Assembly (NCBI GenBank): GCA_965248255.1
Contig: CBDFIW010000002.1
Coordinates: 310,001 to 374,000, forward strand
Direction of reading: 5' to 3'
Origin: JAKZVK01 sp965248255
GTDB lineage: Bacteria > Acidobacteriota > Terriglobia > Bryobacterales > UBA6623
Length of the DNA: 64,000 bases
Below the pieces are notes generated by a model. It made no database searches. It saw nothing but the letters and a program-made list of their open reading frames with translations, and had not been told where the DNA came from. Positions 17,001 to 26,582 of this stretch are shown in pieces; position 1 is the stretch's first letter, and every line of letters begins with the position of its first letter. Made by a program: the position numbers and the translations under genes.

Positions 17001-18527
17001 TCACTTCTTGATGTTGTAGAGGAAAGCAAACTGCAAACGCACCTCCGTGCCGGAGTAATCCGGCGGCAACGGCGGGAAAGGGTTCGAGGCGCTGATGCCG
17101 GCGACCGCGGCGCGGTCGAGCGGGCTGGCACCCGACGATTTGGCGATTACAAGCTTCGAGACCGTTCCATTGCGGACGATGGCGAGCTGGATATGCACTC
17201 GCCCCCGGCTCATGCCGAGCCGGGCGCTTTCGGGGACGACGGCGTACCAGTTGCGCCTCACGGCTGCGAGGATCTGAATCAAGTAAGGACGGAAGTCGAC
17301 TCCTTTCGGATCACTCAACAGCTCGAGGTTGCTCCCGGTGTTACCTGACGACGGTGGTAGGTAGCCGCCCGGCCCACCGGTCCTGATTGTGTCGCCGACC
17401 GCCTGCCGCGAGGGCCTTCCGCCGCTCGTGGAAAGGCTTTGGATCGCCCCCTGGACGATCTGTCCCGGCCGAGCATTCAAACCCAGACTGCCAAGCTCCA
17501 GCGGCCCTTCACGTCCTGGTAGCCCGCTCCTGGGATCCTGGAGCGCGAGCTTTGGCGGACGAGTCGAGCGGGACGGCCGCCGGGGCATCGGCAGCTCACT
17601 GGGTCCCCATTTCCGCGACAGTCGAGCACCGGGCCGGAAGTCCTCGGGATTCGGGCTCTGCGCAGCCTTAGGGGCCGGAGGCTGCTCGGTGGGTGCTTCT
17701 TCAGGCTTCGGTGGTTGCGGTTCGACTTCGATCTTGGGAGGCTCTGGCTCGGCCGCGGTTTCCGGCGTGGGCTCGGGCGAGGGGGGCGCCGGCGTCGGCT
17801 CCTCGGGAAACACGAGCGCAGGCGTGGCGGTCTCCTTAGGTCCTTCGAACTCCAAGGTGAGAGGTCCCTTGCTTGGCCCAGGCTGCGTCAGCTCGCGTAG
17901 AACCGAGTCCGGCGGGGCCAGCAAGGTAATCTCGGGAAACGATCGAGCCTCGCGCAGATCCCGCGGCTGGACCACGACGAAGCCGGGCTGCAGCAGCAAA
18001 AGGGTCACGAGCACCGAATGGACGGCCAGCGAGAGGACCCCCGCCATGCGCGCGCGAGGGTGGCTAAGATGCCGGTCCCATTCGACTTCGACGTCCAGAC
18101 TCTGCTCAGCGCCGCCGAGCACTTTGAACGGCTTGTGGCTGCCAAGAGCCCGCTCGGGCCCGATAGCAGGCGCGTGAGCACCGTTGTCCGCCCAGGGCTT
18201 AGGGGCCAAAGGACTACTCGGCTCATAGTCCTCGAGTAGGAGCTTCGGGCCGGGAAGCTTCGAGCGGCGAGCGGCCTCAGCGGAACGCTGCGCGGCGGCT
18301 TCGTCGAACCCATCCCACCAGCGGGTCGATCGCGAGCCGTAATCATCGAGCAGGAGAAGAACGTCTTGAGACGGCCTTGTCCGCACGGGCGGCGCGCTTC
18401 GAGCGGACCCCTGTGCGCTCGTCCCGCCGGTCAGGGCCGCCGACTGGTCGAGCCACTGCCCGGTTCGAGTCCCGTAGTCCTCGATGAGCAGCTTGAGTTC
18501 ACTTTTCGGACTGCTCTGCGGTTTCAC
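17001..18527 (-). CDS. TonB-like energy transducer with three N-terminal LLxEDYG motifs
   Basis: 508-aa inner-membrane protein. One membrane helix lies at ~161-183, a proline/glutamate-rich spacer at ~240-330 and a TonB C-terminal domain in the last ~100 residues (YLIQILAAVRRNWYAVVPES, VSKLVIAKSSGASPLDRAAV, PFPPLPPDYSGTEVRLQFAF). The cytoplasmic N-terminus is unusually long and carries three related motifs: LKLLIEDYGTRTGQW (11-25), VLLLLDDYGSRSTRWW (56-71) and PKLLLEDY (94-101). These look like repeated short binding motifs. Its start lies inside the 3' end of the upstream oxidoreductase gene (28-nt overlap), implying an operon. No exbB or exbD is nearby. Confidence 0.85.
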   Translation of the reverse strand: MKPQSSPKSELKLLIEDYGTRTGQWLDQSAALTGGTSAQGSARSAPPVRTRPSQDVLLLLDDYGSRSTRWWDGFDEAAAQRSAEAARRSKLPGPKLLLEDYEPSSPLAPKPWADNGAHAPAIGPERALGSHKPFKVLGGAEQSLDVEVEWDRHLSHPRARMAGVLSLAVHSVLVTLLLLQPGFVVVQPRDLREARSFPEITLLAPPDSVLRELTQPGPSKGPLTLEFEGPKETATPALVFPEEPTPAPPSPEPTPETAAEPEPPKIEVEPQPPKPEEAPTEQPPAPKAAQSPNPEDFRPGARLSRKWGPSELPMPRRPSRSTRPPKLALQDPRSGLPGREGPLELGSLGLNARPGQIVQGAIQSLSTSGGRPSRQAVGDTIRTGGPGGYLPPSSGNTGSNLELLSDPKGVDFRPYLIQILAAVRRNWYAVVPESARLGMSRGRVHIQLAIVRNGTVSKLVIAKSSGASPLDRAAVAGISASNPFPPLPPDYSGTEVRLQFAFLYNIKK

Positions 18528-19482
18528 TCTTTCCGCCGGCTAGAGTTCGGGCGACGACCTGAGAATGCCGCTCGATCTCCTCTATTATTCTAAGTCCGAC
18601 TTCGAGAACGCCCCGGGCGTCTTCCCCTGCAATGCGCGGTCGCCGGCGCTCGGCGACCGCAGCCACGAAGGCTTCGGCCTGGCGGACCAGCGGCTCCGCC
18701 TTCGAGACGGTCAATGGGCGGTACTGGATCTCAAACGACCCATCGACCCCCGAGGCATACCCGTCCTGGCGTGCGTAATCGATCGACATGTATTGACGAG
18801 GCTCGAACAGCCGCAGTTTCCGGATCTTTTCGGTCGAGATGCGGCTGGCAGTGAGGTTCGCGACGCACCCGTTCTCAAAGATCAAACGAACGCTGGCGAT
18901 ATCCGCCTTGGCCGAAAGAATCGGGATGCCGCTGGCTTCGAGCCGCTGGATGGGACTGTCGACCATGCTCAGCACGATGTCGAGGTCGTGGATCATCAGA
19001 TCGAGGATCACATCCACATCGAGACTACGGGGCGAGAACGTACTCATGCGGTGGATCTCGAAGAATAGCGGCAGCGTGGCCGCCTGTTGCACGGCTTCGA
19101 CGACGGGGTTGAAGCGCTCAAGATGCCCAACCTGCAGGATGCGGCCGTTGGCCTCGGCGGCGTCGATGAGGTCCTGCGCAGACTTGAGATCCGGGGCGAT
19201 CGGTTTCTCGACGAGGACGTCGATGCCCGACTCGAGCAGGGCGATCCCCACGGCAGCATGCGCCGCCGTGGGAACGGCCACCACGGCGCTGTCTACCTTC
19301 CCCGCGAGTTGCTTGTAGTCGGTGAGGGCGCGGCAACCGAATTCACCGGCGACCGCCTCGGCGATCCCGGGGTCTTGGTCGACTACCGCGACAAGCTCTG
19401 CGCCCGGCAGTGACGCCAAGACGCGCGCGTGTTGCCGGCCGAACGTGCCGACACCAATGACGGCGATGCGGGTTGGCGGCAT
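18499..19482 (-). CDS. Gfo/Idh/MocA-family oxidoreductase
   Basis: 327-aa NAD(P)-dependent sugar oxidoreductase. Rossmann motif GVGTFGRQH is at 11-19, followed by the EKPI signature and LQVGHLERFNP. The C-terminal half has DVDVILDLMIHDLDIVLSMV, with the family's conserved His/Asp. This subtype, with GHLERFNP and VILDLMIHDLD, resembles oxidoreductases found beside lipid A genes, such as UDP-GlcNAc 3-dehydrogenases. No lipid A gene is adjacent, so the substrate stays open. Start ATG at 19482. Its 3' end overlaps the start of the TonB-like gene. Confidence 0.87.
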   Translation of the reverse strand: MPPTRIAVIGVGTFGRQHARVLASLPGAELVAVVDQDPGIAEAVAGEFGCRALTDYKQLAGKVDSAVVAVPTAAHAAVGIALLESGIDVLVEKPIAPDLKSAQDLIDAAEANGRILQVGHLERFNPVVEAVQQAATLPLFFEIHRMSTFSPRSLDVDVILDLMIHDLDIVLSMVDSPIQRLEASGIPILSAKADIASVRLIFENGCVANLTASRISTEKIRKLRLFEPRQYMSIDYARQDGYASGVDGSFEIQYRPLTVSKAEPLVRQAEAFVAAVAERRRPRIAGEDARGVLEVGLRIIEEIERHSQVVARTLAGGKSETAEQSEK

Positions 19483-19524
19483 GATTGGGGACTATCGGTC
19501 GCGGCGTGGCGTGACCCGAGGGAG

Positions 19525-20853
19525 TTACGCCTTGCGCGGCGGCTTGTCGACGACTTTCTCTCGTGCGGGATCGAAGTAAAGCACCCGGCCGCGGCGGTAG
19601 CTCTCGACCGCCATCGAGATGGTCACCTGCGCGCGGTAGGCCGTCTCGGCATCGAGGACGGGCTTCTGGCGGGTGCGCATACATTCGAAGAAGTTCGCCA
19701 TGTGAGAATCTCTGGGCGTTGGGTCCACGGGGATTTGCACTGACTTGTAACCCCACTTGCCGACGAACTTCTCCTGATGGGGCCGCTCACTCGAAACGGT
19801 GATGTAATCGGTGCGGCCCTCGAACTTGCCGTGATCGACCATGGTAATCGTGCCCTCTTGGCCGCGAATCAATCCCGGGATATGAGTCGAGTTGGCCATG
19901 GACGAGCTGAGCACGAGCGAATGGCCCTTGGCGAAGTCAGCCAGCAGGTTAAACGTGTCAGGCACTTCACGGTCCTTGAAAGCGTAGACGCCGCCGCTAG
20001 CGGTGACGCGGTACGGGAACTGGGCCTCACCCCAGCAGATATTAAGTGGCGCTACGACGTGATAGAAGAGGTCGGTGGCAATGCCGCCCGAGTAGTCCCA
20101 GAACTTGCGGAAACGGAAGAAACGCTCGGGATCCCGCGAACGTTTGGGCGCCGGACCCAGCCAGGTTTTCCAGTCGATGTAGTTCTCGCCGCCGGCTTGC
20201 GGGCCGGCATCGGCATCGATATCCCAGTTCCACTCACCACGGATCAAATTGCGGTGGTAGGACCCTTGGCTCGTCAGCAGCGTGCCGATCATGCCATCCT
20301 CGATGGCTTTACGGGCGTGCCACCACTGCTGGGCCGAGGTCGTCTGTGAACCGACCTGAAGCACGCCGCCTGTTTCCTTGACTTTGCCGGCGACCCTGCG
20401 GGCCTCTTCGATGGTGTGGCACATCGGCTTTTCGAGGTAGACGTCTTTGCCCTGGTCGAGAGCCTCAAGCGCGATTTTTCCGTGCCAGTGGTCAGGCGTG
20501 GCCACGACGACCGCGTCCACATCGGGCCGCGAAAGCACTTCGCGGTAGTCCAGGGTCGCGAACTCCGCCTTGGAGCGTTCTTGGGCCAGCCGTTTGCGCT
20601 TCTCATAGACATCGCACACAGCAGTGACCTGCAAGTCGCCGCGCTCCTCGGCCATGCGAAGGATCAGGCGCATCAGGCTGCCGCCGCGTCCGCCGACGCC
20701 GACCAGGCCGACGTTGATGCGGTCATTGGCTCCGACGACTCGGCCGGCAGCGGGCCTGGCGGCTGCTGCAACCGCCGGCGAAGCGGCGGCCAGCGACCCG
20801 ACGCTCACCGCGGTCCTGACAAAGTCTCTGCGGTTCACACCTGGTTTCGGCAT
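19525..20853 (-). CDS. Exported Gfo/Idh/MocA-family oxidoreductase (Tat signal)
   Basis: 442 aa from ATG 20853, chosen because it gives a twin-arginine signal (NRRDFVRTAVSVGSLAAASP then AVAAAA); an in-frame extension to 21072 adds unlikely sequence. Rossmann motif GLVGVGGRGG, then DAVVVATPDHWHGKIALEAL and YLEKPMCHTIEEARR, the EKP motif with the usual GVLQVGSQ. The C-terminal half (GGIATDLFYHVVAPLNICWG) is typical of the secreted Planctomycetes/Acidobacteria subgroup that acts on sugars or glycans outside the cytoplasm with a tightly bound cofactor. Substrate unknown. The gene before it in reading direction is divergent. Confidence 0.88.
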   Translation of the reverse strand: MPKPGVNRRDFVRTAVSVGSLAAASPAVAAAARPAAGRVVGANDRINVGLVGVGGRGGSLMRLILRMAEERGDLQVTAVCDVYEKRKRLAQERSKAEFATLDYREVLSRPDVDAVVVATPDHWHGKIALEALDQGKDVYLEKPMCHTIEEARRVAGKVKETGGVLQVGSQTTSAQQWWHARKAIEDGMIGTLLTSQGSYHRNLIRGEWNWDIDADAGPQAGGENYIDWKTWLGPAPKRSRDPERFFRFRKFWDYSGGIATDLFYHVVAPLNICWGEAQFPYRVTASGGVYAFKDREVPDTFNLLADFAKGHSLVLSSSMANSTHIPGLIRGQEGTITMVDHGKFEGRTDYITVSSERPHQEKFVGKWGYKSVQIPVDPTPRDSHMANFFECMRTRQKPVLDAETAYRAQVTISMAVESYRRGRVLYFDPAREKVVDKPPRKA

Positions 20854-21121
20854 CTTTGTTCCAGTCCCTTCAGGGTCGGACTCGGCTCCTGCTTCCCGCC
20901 GGACCCTCGCGAGGATTCTAGCAGACAGTGTGAGCGGACCCCCTTGGGAGGTGTCTGAGTTCGCTGGCCGAGCGCCTGCGCCACCGAATGTGTTGCAGGG
21001 TCGAGACGGGCTTCCTCGGGCGTCTCCTGGTGGAAGACGCTCTTTGTACCGCCGCCAATCATTTCCAGGCATTTATGTTTAATGGATTGACATTCCTGAT
21101 CCCCGCTGCTATTCGATACCC

Positions 21122-23313
21122 ATGCCCACCCTCAGAATCACCGATGCTCTCGGCTTCGTCGTGGAGGCCGAAACCGATCCCGACGCCTCGATCACCAGGT
21201 ACTTCAGGGACGTCTTGTCATTGAACCTGCGCAAAACGGTCCTCAACCTTCGAAACGCCACCCTCAAGGATTTTCCGCTTGCGTCGGTTCGGACCGGACT
21301 GGAAGTTGAACAGGACGTTGAAATCGGCAACGAGGACACGGAGTTGACCCTGTCGGCAGGCGCCACCGCCGGCTTCACGGTTTTCAAAGAGAAGGACGAA
21401 CCTGTGGTTCCTGGGCGTTTTGGCGAAGCGGCAGCAGTCAAGGTCGGTGAAAACGAAGCCTGGGTGTCCTTCGACATCACTCCCATGCTCTCGCTGGGGC
21501 TGGCCAACCAACGGGGCGATCTGACATTCGGCTTTGAGGCGGGCAAGGAGCTGTCGATCTTCAACTACCGCCCGTTCGCTCTGACCAACGGGCAACCCAC
21601 GCTCGCGGGCGCCTTGGCCGACACTGTCAAGGCCTTCAGCGTCCCCGGCGACGTCGATGACCTCAAGGCAATGAAGCCCCGGACCATCTTGAGCGTCAAG
21701 GGCACGGCGTCGCTGAGTTTCACGGCCGGTCTCGATGTGTCCGCCCGGCCGAACCCGCTCGCCAGCATCAGTGCTCCGGGTCTGCCCGGATCGATCGACG
21801 TGAAGGTTGGCGCTTCTGTCGGTGTGAAATCGTCTTACGCGTTGAGCAGTGATTTCGAGCTGCGAGCGCGCAAGGTGGAAGGCCAGCGCGTCGAGTTCGG
21901 CTACTACAAGAAGCCGGGTGGCGAGTTTAAGGTCGAAGTCACCGGCAGCGCCGGTCTCTCGGTCGGCCCGGGCGACCGCGATCTCACCGGCCTGATCATG
22001 GGGGCCATCAGTAGCAGTCCCGAGGTCGACGAAGAGGAGTTCAAGAATGCGGGCCTCGACGACGACAAGATCAAGGCCATTGAAGATGCAGTGAAGGCCG
22101 GGATCGACCGCAGCCTCGAGCTCAGTCTGGCCTCTGAGTTCAGCTCGTTGAGAGCGGGCAGCGCGGCCTTCCTCTACGCGATCGATCTCTACCAATTGCA
22201 GGAAGAAGGAGACGCCGCGGTCCGCCTTGCGCTCGACGGCGATCTCACGGGACTGACGGTTCCCGAGGACGAGCTGCCGGCCGGCATAACGATCCAAACC
22301 AGCATTTTCAAGACCATTCGCGAAAGGAAGACCTCAGTAAAGATCAACCTGCTCGGGATCTTCAACTTCATTTCGGTCACCAAGCTATTGGTTGAGGGCG
22401 AAGTTCTCTATAGCCACGAGGCCGGCGAATTGGTGCTCACCGACAAGGCTGCGGCCGAGCGCATTCGCGCCACCGTACGCAACTTTGCCGCCGACCCCGA
22501 GAAGCTTCACAAGGTGCAGATGGAGAGTTTCCTGTTGACAGCCGCCTGCCGTGGAAGCAGGCTCGCCGTCGCGCCCCCCCTGCTGAAGTCCACGCACGGC
22601 TACTTCGAGCTACACGCCCGCACGAACGGGCAGACGATGAAGGACAACCTGGATGTTGCCGAGGCTCTCCGCCTGATGTCGGCTTCGACGAAAGCCGAAC
22701 TTCTGGAAGGCAGGAACGACTTCGGGCGCTCGACGCTGTATGCCGAGACGGGCTACGAGAACGAACTTCTGGCGATGGCCTTTCTCGACTCTGAAGACAA
22801 TCCCCGCCCAAGGGAGTTCTACGAACGGGCCGGTCGAGGTGCCCTCAAACTCCTCTACCAGACGAACGACCCTGACCGTTATCGGCAACGGTCCGCCCTC
22901 GATGATGATTTGTGGAAGAAAATGAAGGCCGCCGGCAGCGCGCCCAACGTGATGGCTCTCTTCCCGGATCTCAACGAGGTTGAAAAAAGAGTAGTCCACT
23001 CCGACTACTTGGTCATCGTTTGGTGGGCGAACGCGATGTGCAAGCTAGCCGAGGAGATGGTCACCGTGCGCAAGTTTTCGACGACCGTCCGGACGCATCG
23101 CCCAGTGGTAACGCGGTCAGGAAGGTTCGCGAACGCTTCCGCAAGAGAGTTGCCGAGGTGGCCAAGACCACCAAGAAGCAGTTCGGGGACCCGTGGGGAC
23201 TCATTGCGATGGACTTGGCGACCGAACAGCGGGCCTCCGCCAGCGTGCGTTTCACCGGCGATGTGGTCGCTTACTACGAAGAGAGGGAACAGGCCGAAGG
23301 TGCACCTGTGTAG
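21122..23313 (+). CDS. Large hypothetical protein, interrupted by a frameshift at 23075-23078
   Basis: The frame starting at ATG 21122 is clean for ~652 residues. It has no signal peptide and is rich in beta-strand-like alternation (TASLSFTAGLDVSARPNPLA, DVKVGASVGVKSSYALSSDF), followed by a helical C-terminal third. At a T4 run (23075-23078) the coding character moves to the -1 frame, which continues as FDDRPDASPSGNAVRKVRER and ends at TAG 23311-23313. One extra T would restore an intact protein of ~730 aa. The annotated-looking run-on to 23353 in the first frame is therefore spurious. I recognise no family. The gene stands alone. Confidence 0.65.
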
Positions 23314-23469
23314 AACCGCCTTTCCGGGCCGCGCCTGTGGAGGAGCGGGTTGATGAGGCGGCAAGCTCGCCGCTGAAACTGATAGGCGCTTAGTTACTGC
23401 CTCCACATCGACAGGAATTCTTGACGTGCAGGCGATAAGCGCCCAAAAAGGCGTTCAACACAACAGGCA

Positions 23470-23534
23470 CCTAGTCCGCGAAGCGGACGGCGGACAATAG
23501 CCCACGGTGGAGCCGCAGGCGGAACCGTGGGTCA
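23470..23534. repeat. REP-like palindrome pair next to the IS3 element
   Basis: CCTAGTCCGCGAAGCGGAC, a perfect GTCCGC/GCGGAC hairpin, is followed by AATAGCCCACGG...CCGTGGGTC. It is the same two-module unit as at 35430 (CCTAGTCCGCGAAGCGGACG, TAGCCCACGG..CCGTGGG). It ends 12 bp before the left end of the IS3 element, so the IS may have landed next to the repeat. No gene lies in 23354-23546. Confidence 0.75.
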
Positions 23535-23796
23535 AAGAACCTAGCGTGGACCCCAAGGCCGAGACAAGCAGTTAACCCCGCTTTTGCCATTCGCTGAAAA
23601 ATCGTTGTCTTGCCAGCCGGCTGGGTGCACAATGGCCCTAGCTGGTGAAGCGGAGGCCGGCTCTGCTGGAGAGCAACCGGCCAAGGAATAGCCAGCCGGA
23701 GACTCATCGAAACGATGAGACAGGGGGCGGCCACCTCGCCGCTCCCTGCTTCTGTCCCCCCATCGGATCGATAGATCTCCCGATGCCTCAAAAAAC

Positions 23797-24654
23797 TCAT
23801 GCCCCCACCTCCACCGCACCCGCCCCGCGGCGCAGCTGCCGCTCGAATTCCGCCGGCGGCCGATACCCCAACGCCGAGTGCAGCCGTCGCTGATTGTAGG
23901 TCCGCTCCAGGAAGTCACCGATCCGTGCCTGCGCGTCGGCCAGGTCGCGATACTCGCTGCGATCCACTTCCTCGCCCTTGAGCGTTCGGAAAAAGCTCTC
24001 ACGGCGCGCGTTGTCGTAGGGGTTCCCCTTCCGACTCATGCTGATCCGAATCTGATGCTGGGTGAGCAACTGCGTATAGGCCTGGCTAGCATACTGCACG
24101 CCGCGGTCGGAATGATGCACCAGCCCTGGCCGCACCCGCCGCTTCGCCAGCGCCATCTGCAGCGCCGCCAGCGGCAGCGTGTGATCCAGGCCCGTTCCCA
24201 GCTGCCAACCGATCACCCGCCGCGAATAAGCGTCCAGCAACACCGCCAGATAGAGGAACTCCTCGTTGAACCGGATGTAGGTGAGGTCTCCCACCCACAG
24301 CTGATTCACCCCGTCCAGAGCCAGCGTCGGCGCCAGGTTCGGGTACACCGCCAGCCCGTGTTGCGCATCGCTCGTCACCACAAACTTGCGTTTGAGCCGG
24401 CACAACAAGTTCTGTTCCCGCATCTGGCGCTGGACCCGCTTGCGGCTCACTCGCCAACCTTGTCGCCCGAGCTCTTGGCGGATGCGCCGGCTGCCATGGC
24501 TGGGCCATTGCAGCGCCAGCTTGCGGATCTGGCGACGCAGTGGGGGCTCTGGCTCGGCGGGCTGCGACGCACTCGGTCGGCGGTAAAAACCGGCCCGGCT
24601 CAGCCGCGCTAGTTCGCACATCCTCTGCACCGTCAGCTTCGTCGCCCCGCTCAC
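23797..24654 (-). CDS. IS3-family transposase OrfB (integrase-core DDE)
   Basis: 285 aa. An N-terminal HTH-21-like region (VQRMCELARLSRAGFYRR, RRIRQELGRQGWRVSRKRVQ) is followed by the rve core: the first Asp in NQLWVGDLTYIRF, the second in VHHSDRGVQYAS, and the Glu in NPYDNARRESFFRTLKGEEV, then the YNQRRLHSALGYRPP tail. The GTG start overlaps the TGA of orfA (GTGA). In IS3 elements OrfA-OrfB is normally made by -1 frameshifting. All catalytic residues are present. Confidence 0.92.
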   Translation of the reverse strand: MSGATKLTVQRMCELARLSRAGFYRRPSASQPAEPEPPLRRQIRKLALQWPSHGSRRIRQELGRQGWRVSRKRVQRQMREQNLLCRLKRKFVVTSDAQHGLAVYPNLAPTLALDGVNQLWVGDLTYIRFNEEFLYLAVLLDAYSRRVIGWQLGTGLDHTLPLAALQMALAKRRVRPGLVHHSDRGVQYASQAYTQLLTQHQIRISMSRKGNPYDNARRESFFRTLKGEEVDRSEYRDLADAQARIGDFLERTYNQRRLHSALGYRPPAEFERQLRRGAGAVEVGA

Positions 24655-24995
24655 TTCCTTCTCGATCTGTTCGTAGACGTTGCGCCGCCAGGCAGAGCCC
24701 GCAGCAGGCGCTGTTCCTCGACACGCTGCCAGGCTCGCTTTAAAAAATCGATCTCCATGGCCTGCTGGCCGATCTTGCGTTCCAACTCGGCCTCGCGGCC
24801 GGGCGGGGGACGCTTTTGGCCCTGGCCGGAGAAGGCGCGCTCACCCTGCGTGCTCAACTCCCGCCGCCAACGGCGCACATCACTGGGATCCATCTCCAGT
24901 GCCCGGGCCACTTCGTTGACCGACTCCCCCGCCTCGATGCGCCGCAGCGCCGTCAACTTGAACTCCCTGCTGAACTTCCTACGAGACTTCTTCAT
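24651..24995 (-). CDS. IS3-family transposase OrfA (HTH)
   Basis: 114 aa from ATG 24995; the in-frame upstream sequence to 25202 crosses the IS end and is not part of the gene. It has the transposase_8 pattern: MKKSRRKFSREFKLTALRRI, GESVNEVARALEMDPSDVRR and the leucine-rich tail ELERKIGQQAMEIDFLKRAW. It binds the IS ends and is fused to OrfB by frameshifting in the family. Confidence 0.9.
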   Translation of the reverse strand: MKKSRRKFSREFKLTALRRIEAGESVNEVARALEMDPSDVRRWRRELSTQGERAFSGQGQKRPPPGREAELERKIGQQAMEIDFLKRAWQRVEEQRLLRALPGGATSTNRSRRK

Positions 24996-25069
24996 GACTC
25001 CAGTTTCTCCTTTCGCTGTACGAAAGGGGTTAACTGGCTGTCTCAAATCCTGGGTCCATTCCAACCAGT

Positions 25070-25262
25070 AGAAAGGAGCAGCCCCGGTAGGGGCGTAGGA
25101 GGGTTGCCGGAGAACCCTTGGCATCGATTTTTCCTGCGCCCCTTGCGGGGCTTGGGTCCACTTCTTCCTGGCTACCCGCGGTTTCGCCCTGACGGGCTTC
25201 ACCGTGGGCTACTTTCCAGCGCCCCTGCCGGGGCTGAGCCCCTTCGGGGCCATTGAAAAAAA
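25070..25262. repeat. REP-like palindromes (cluster)
   Basis: Three GCCCC-rich hairpins occur in under 200 bp: AGCCCCGGTAGGGGCG, CCCCTTGCGGGGC and GCCCCTGCCGGGGC-TGAGCCCCTTCGGGGCC, the last followed by an A8 run. They match the class-A module GCCCCGGCAGGGGC seen at 12.06, 35.50 and 35.69 kb. The cluster fills the gap between the IS3 right end and tyrA; no gene was seen in 25059-25362. Confidence 0.7.
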
Positions 25263-25362
25263 ATGGCTTGCGCAACTTCGACAATTCCTTTTCGATGTGG
25301 AGGCGCTAGGCGGCTGGCGGAGGGGTCCCGACGGATGGCCAGGGTGCACATGGCTCTAGGCA

Positions 25363-26217
25363 TCAGGACGGTCCCGTGAGCCGCCGGCGCGCCTGCCGCG
25401 CCGATCGAAACTCCTCCTCCAAGCCTTCCTTGTGGAGGCCCTCTCGAAAGCGCTCGAGCTTCTCGAGATAGGCCGTCAGCGCCTGCTCAACGTTCGAGGT
25501 ATTGGTCGCCAAGATGTCCTTCCAGATCTCGTAAGGGCTCTCGGCGAGTCGCGTCATGTCGTGCAGTCCGGGGCCAGCGATCTCGAGGTGCTCATCGCCC
25601 GGCAACTCGTCCGCCATCGCCGACGCCAAGGCGGTCGAGAGGAGTTGCGGCAAATGCGACGTCCAGGCAACCACCCGGTCATGAGCCTCGGCGGACAGGA
25701 CAACGGGCTTGGCTCCGATTTTCGTGATCCAACCGGCAAACTCCCTTACGACCGGCTCGTCCGGCAGGCGCGCTTTCGGGGGAGTCAGCACATAGGTTGC
25801 GTCTCGAAAGAGATCCGCGTCCGCAAGCTCGACGCCGCGCTGCTCTTTGCCGGCCATGGGATGCCCGCCCACGAACCAAGGCCGCCCGCTGAACAGCTCC
25901 TCCGCACGTGTGACGATCTCGCCCTTCGTGCTGCCCGCGTCGGTCACCAGGGCATGCGGGGGTGTCAGTTCCCGAACCTCCGGCAGCAATGTCAAGATGC
26001 GCGAGATCGGCTGGGCCAGGTAGACAAGGTCGCTTTCAGGTACAGCCTCTTCGAGCGCCGCGCCACGCTCAATCGCTCCTTTTGCGATCGCCGCTTCAAC
26101 GGTCCGGGGCGAACTGACTCCCAGGATCCGCCCCCGGAAGCCGGCTGCTCTCAAGGCCAAACCGAACGAGCCGCCGATCAGGCCGACGCCGACAATCGTT
26201 ACGGTCTCGATGGCCAT
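25363..26217 (-). CDS. tyrA: Prephenate dehydrogenase
   Basis: Oxidative decarboxylation of prephenate to 4-hydroxyphenylpyruvate (tyrosine branch). 284 aa. Rossmann start TVTIVGVGLIGGSFGLAL (6-23). Family motifs are DAGSTKGEI, VGGHPMAGKEQRGVE with the conserved His, VLSAEAHDRVVAWTSHLPQL with the second conserved His, and GPGLHDMTRLAESPYEIW. It is the last gene of the trpC-trpF-trpB-trpA-aroQ-tyrA run, 61 bp after the chorismate mutase stop, so it is probably co-transcribed. No ACT domain is present, hence no obvious tyrosine feedback site. Confidence 0.93.
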   Translation of the reverse strand: MAIETVTIVGVGLIGGSFGLALRAAGFRGRILGVSSPRTVEAAIAKGAIERGAALEEAVPESDLVYLAQPISRILTLLPEVRELTPPHALVTDAGSTKGEIVTRAEELFSGRPWFVGGHPMAGKEQRGVELADADLFRDATYVLTPPKARLPDEPVVREFAGWITKIGAKPVVLSAEAHDRVVAWTSHLPQLLSTALASAMADELPGDEHLEIAGPGLHDMTRLAESPYEIWKDILATNTSNVEQALTAYLEKLERFREGLHKEGLEEEFRSARQARRRLTGPS

Positions 26218-26278
26218 GGGGTCAGATCCGCGTGGGAAGCGGCCCTCGGTCGGGTTGCGGGGCCGCCGAATGGAGCCG

Positions 26279-26563
26279 TCAATGCGACGAGTTGCGAGCG
26301 GCGTCCCCTTCTTGCACGGCGCGCATCTCTTTCATGATGGCCTCGAAGATGCGCCGCACCGCCTCGTCACTCAGGGGGCCGCGATTGTGGCCTTGCAGAT
26401 TGTGGACGACTTGCTCTTCCCGTTCGGGTGCGCGGACGGGGATGGAGTTTTGCCGCTTCAGGGGAGCCAACTGCAAGACATCTTGGGCCCGTTCATTCAG
26501 TAGCTCGAGGATCCGGCAGTCGAGTTGATCGATCCGCTCTCGCCATTCAGATACATCATCCAT
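26279..26563 (-). CDS. Chorismate mutase, AroQ class, monofunctional
   Basis: Converts chorismate to prephenate. 94 aa, all-helical. The pattern WRERIDQLDCRILELLNERA, then KRQNSIPVRAPEREEQVVHN keeps the family's active-site Arg, second Arg, Lys and the Arg-Glu pair, followed by the third helix EAVRRIFEAIMKEMRAVQE. ATG 26563 has GGGAG about 8 nt upstream and lies 19 bp after the trpA stop. Prephenate made here is the substrate of the next gene, tyrA. Confidence 0.9.
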   Translation of the reverse strand: MDDVSEWRERIDQLDCRILELLNERAQDVLQLAPLKRQNSIPVRAPEREEQVVHNLQGHNRGPLSDEAVRRIFEAIMKEMRAVQEGDAARNSSH

Positions 26564-26582
26564 AGGCGACTCCCACCCCCTA

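Larger units (their letters stand above)
23547..25058 (-). mobile_element. IS3-family insertion sequence
   Basis: A 1512-bp element with terminal inverted repeats of ~38 nt: left TGGACCCCAAGGCCGAGACA then AGCAGTTAACCCC; right, reverse-complemented, TGGACCCAGGATTTGAGACA then GCCAGTTAACCCC. It contains orfA and orfB overlapping by 4 nt, as is usual for IS3. No matching target duplication was recognised at the flanks. About 250 bp at the left end, after orfB, are non-coding. Confidence 0.85.

Noticed and set aside
21218..22297. 359-codon antisense frame inside the large hypothetical gene
   Set aside because: Composition is His/Arg/Gly-rich as expected for a shadow frame; no ribosome site or family motif.
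25245..25268. GCCCCTTCGGGGC followed by an A8 run as a terminator for tyrA
   Set aside because: It lies downstream of tyrA on the minus strand but the T run precedes, not follows, the hairpin in that direction.
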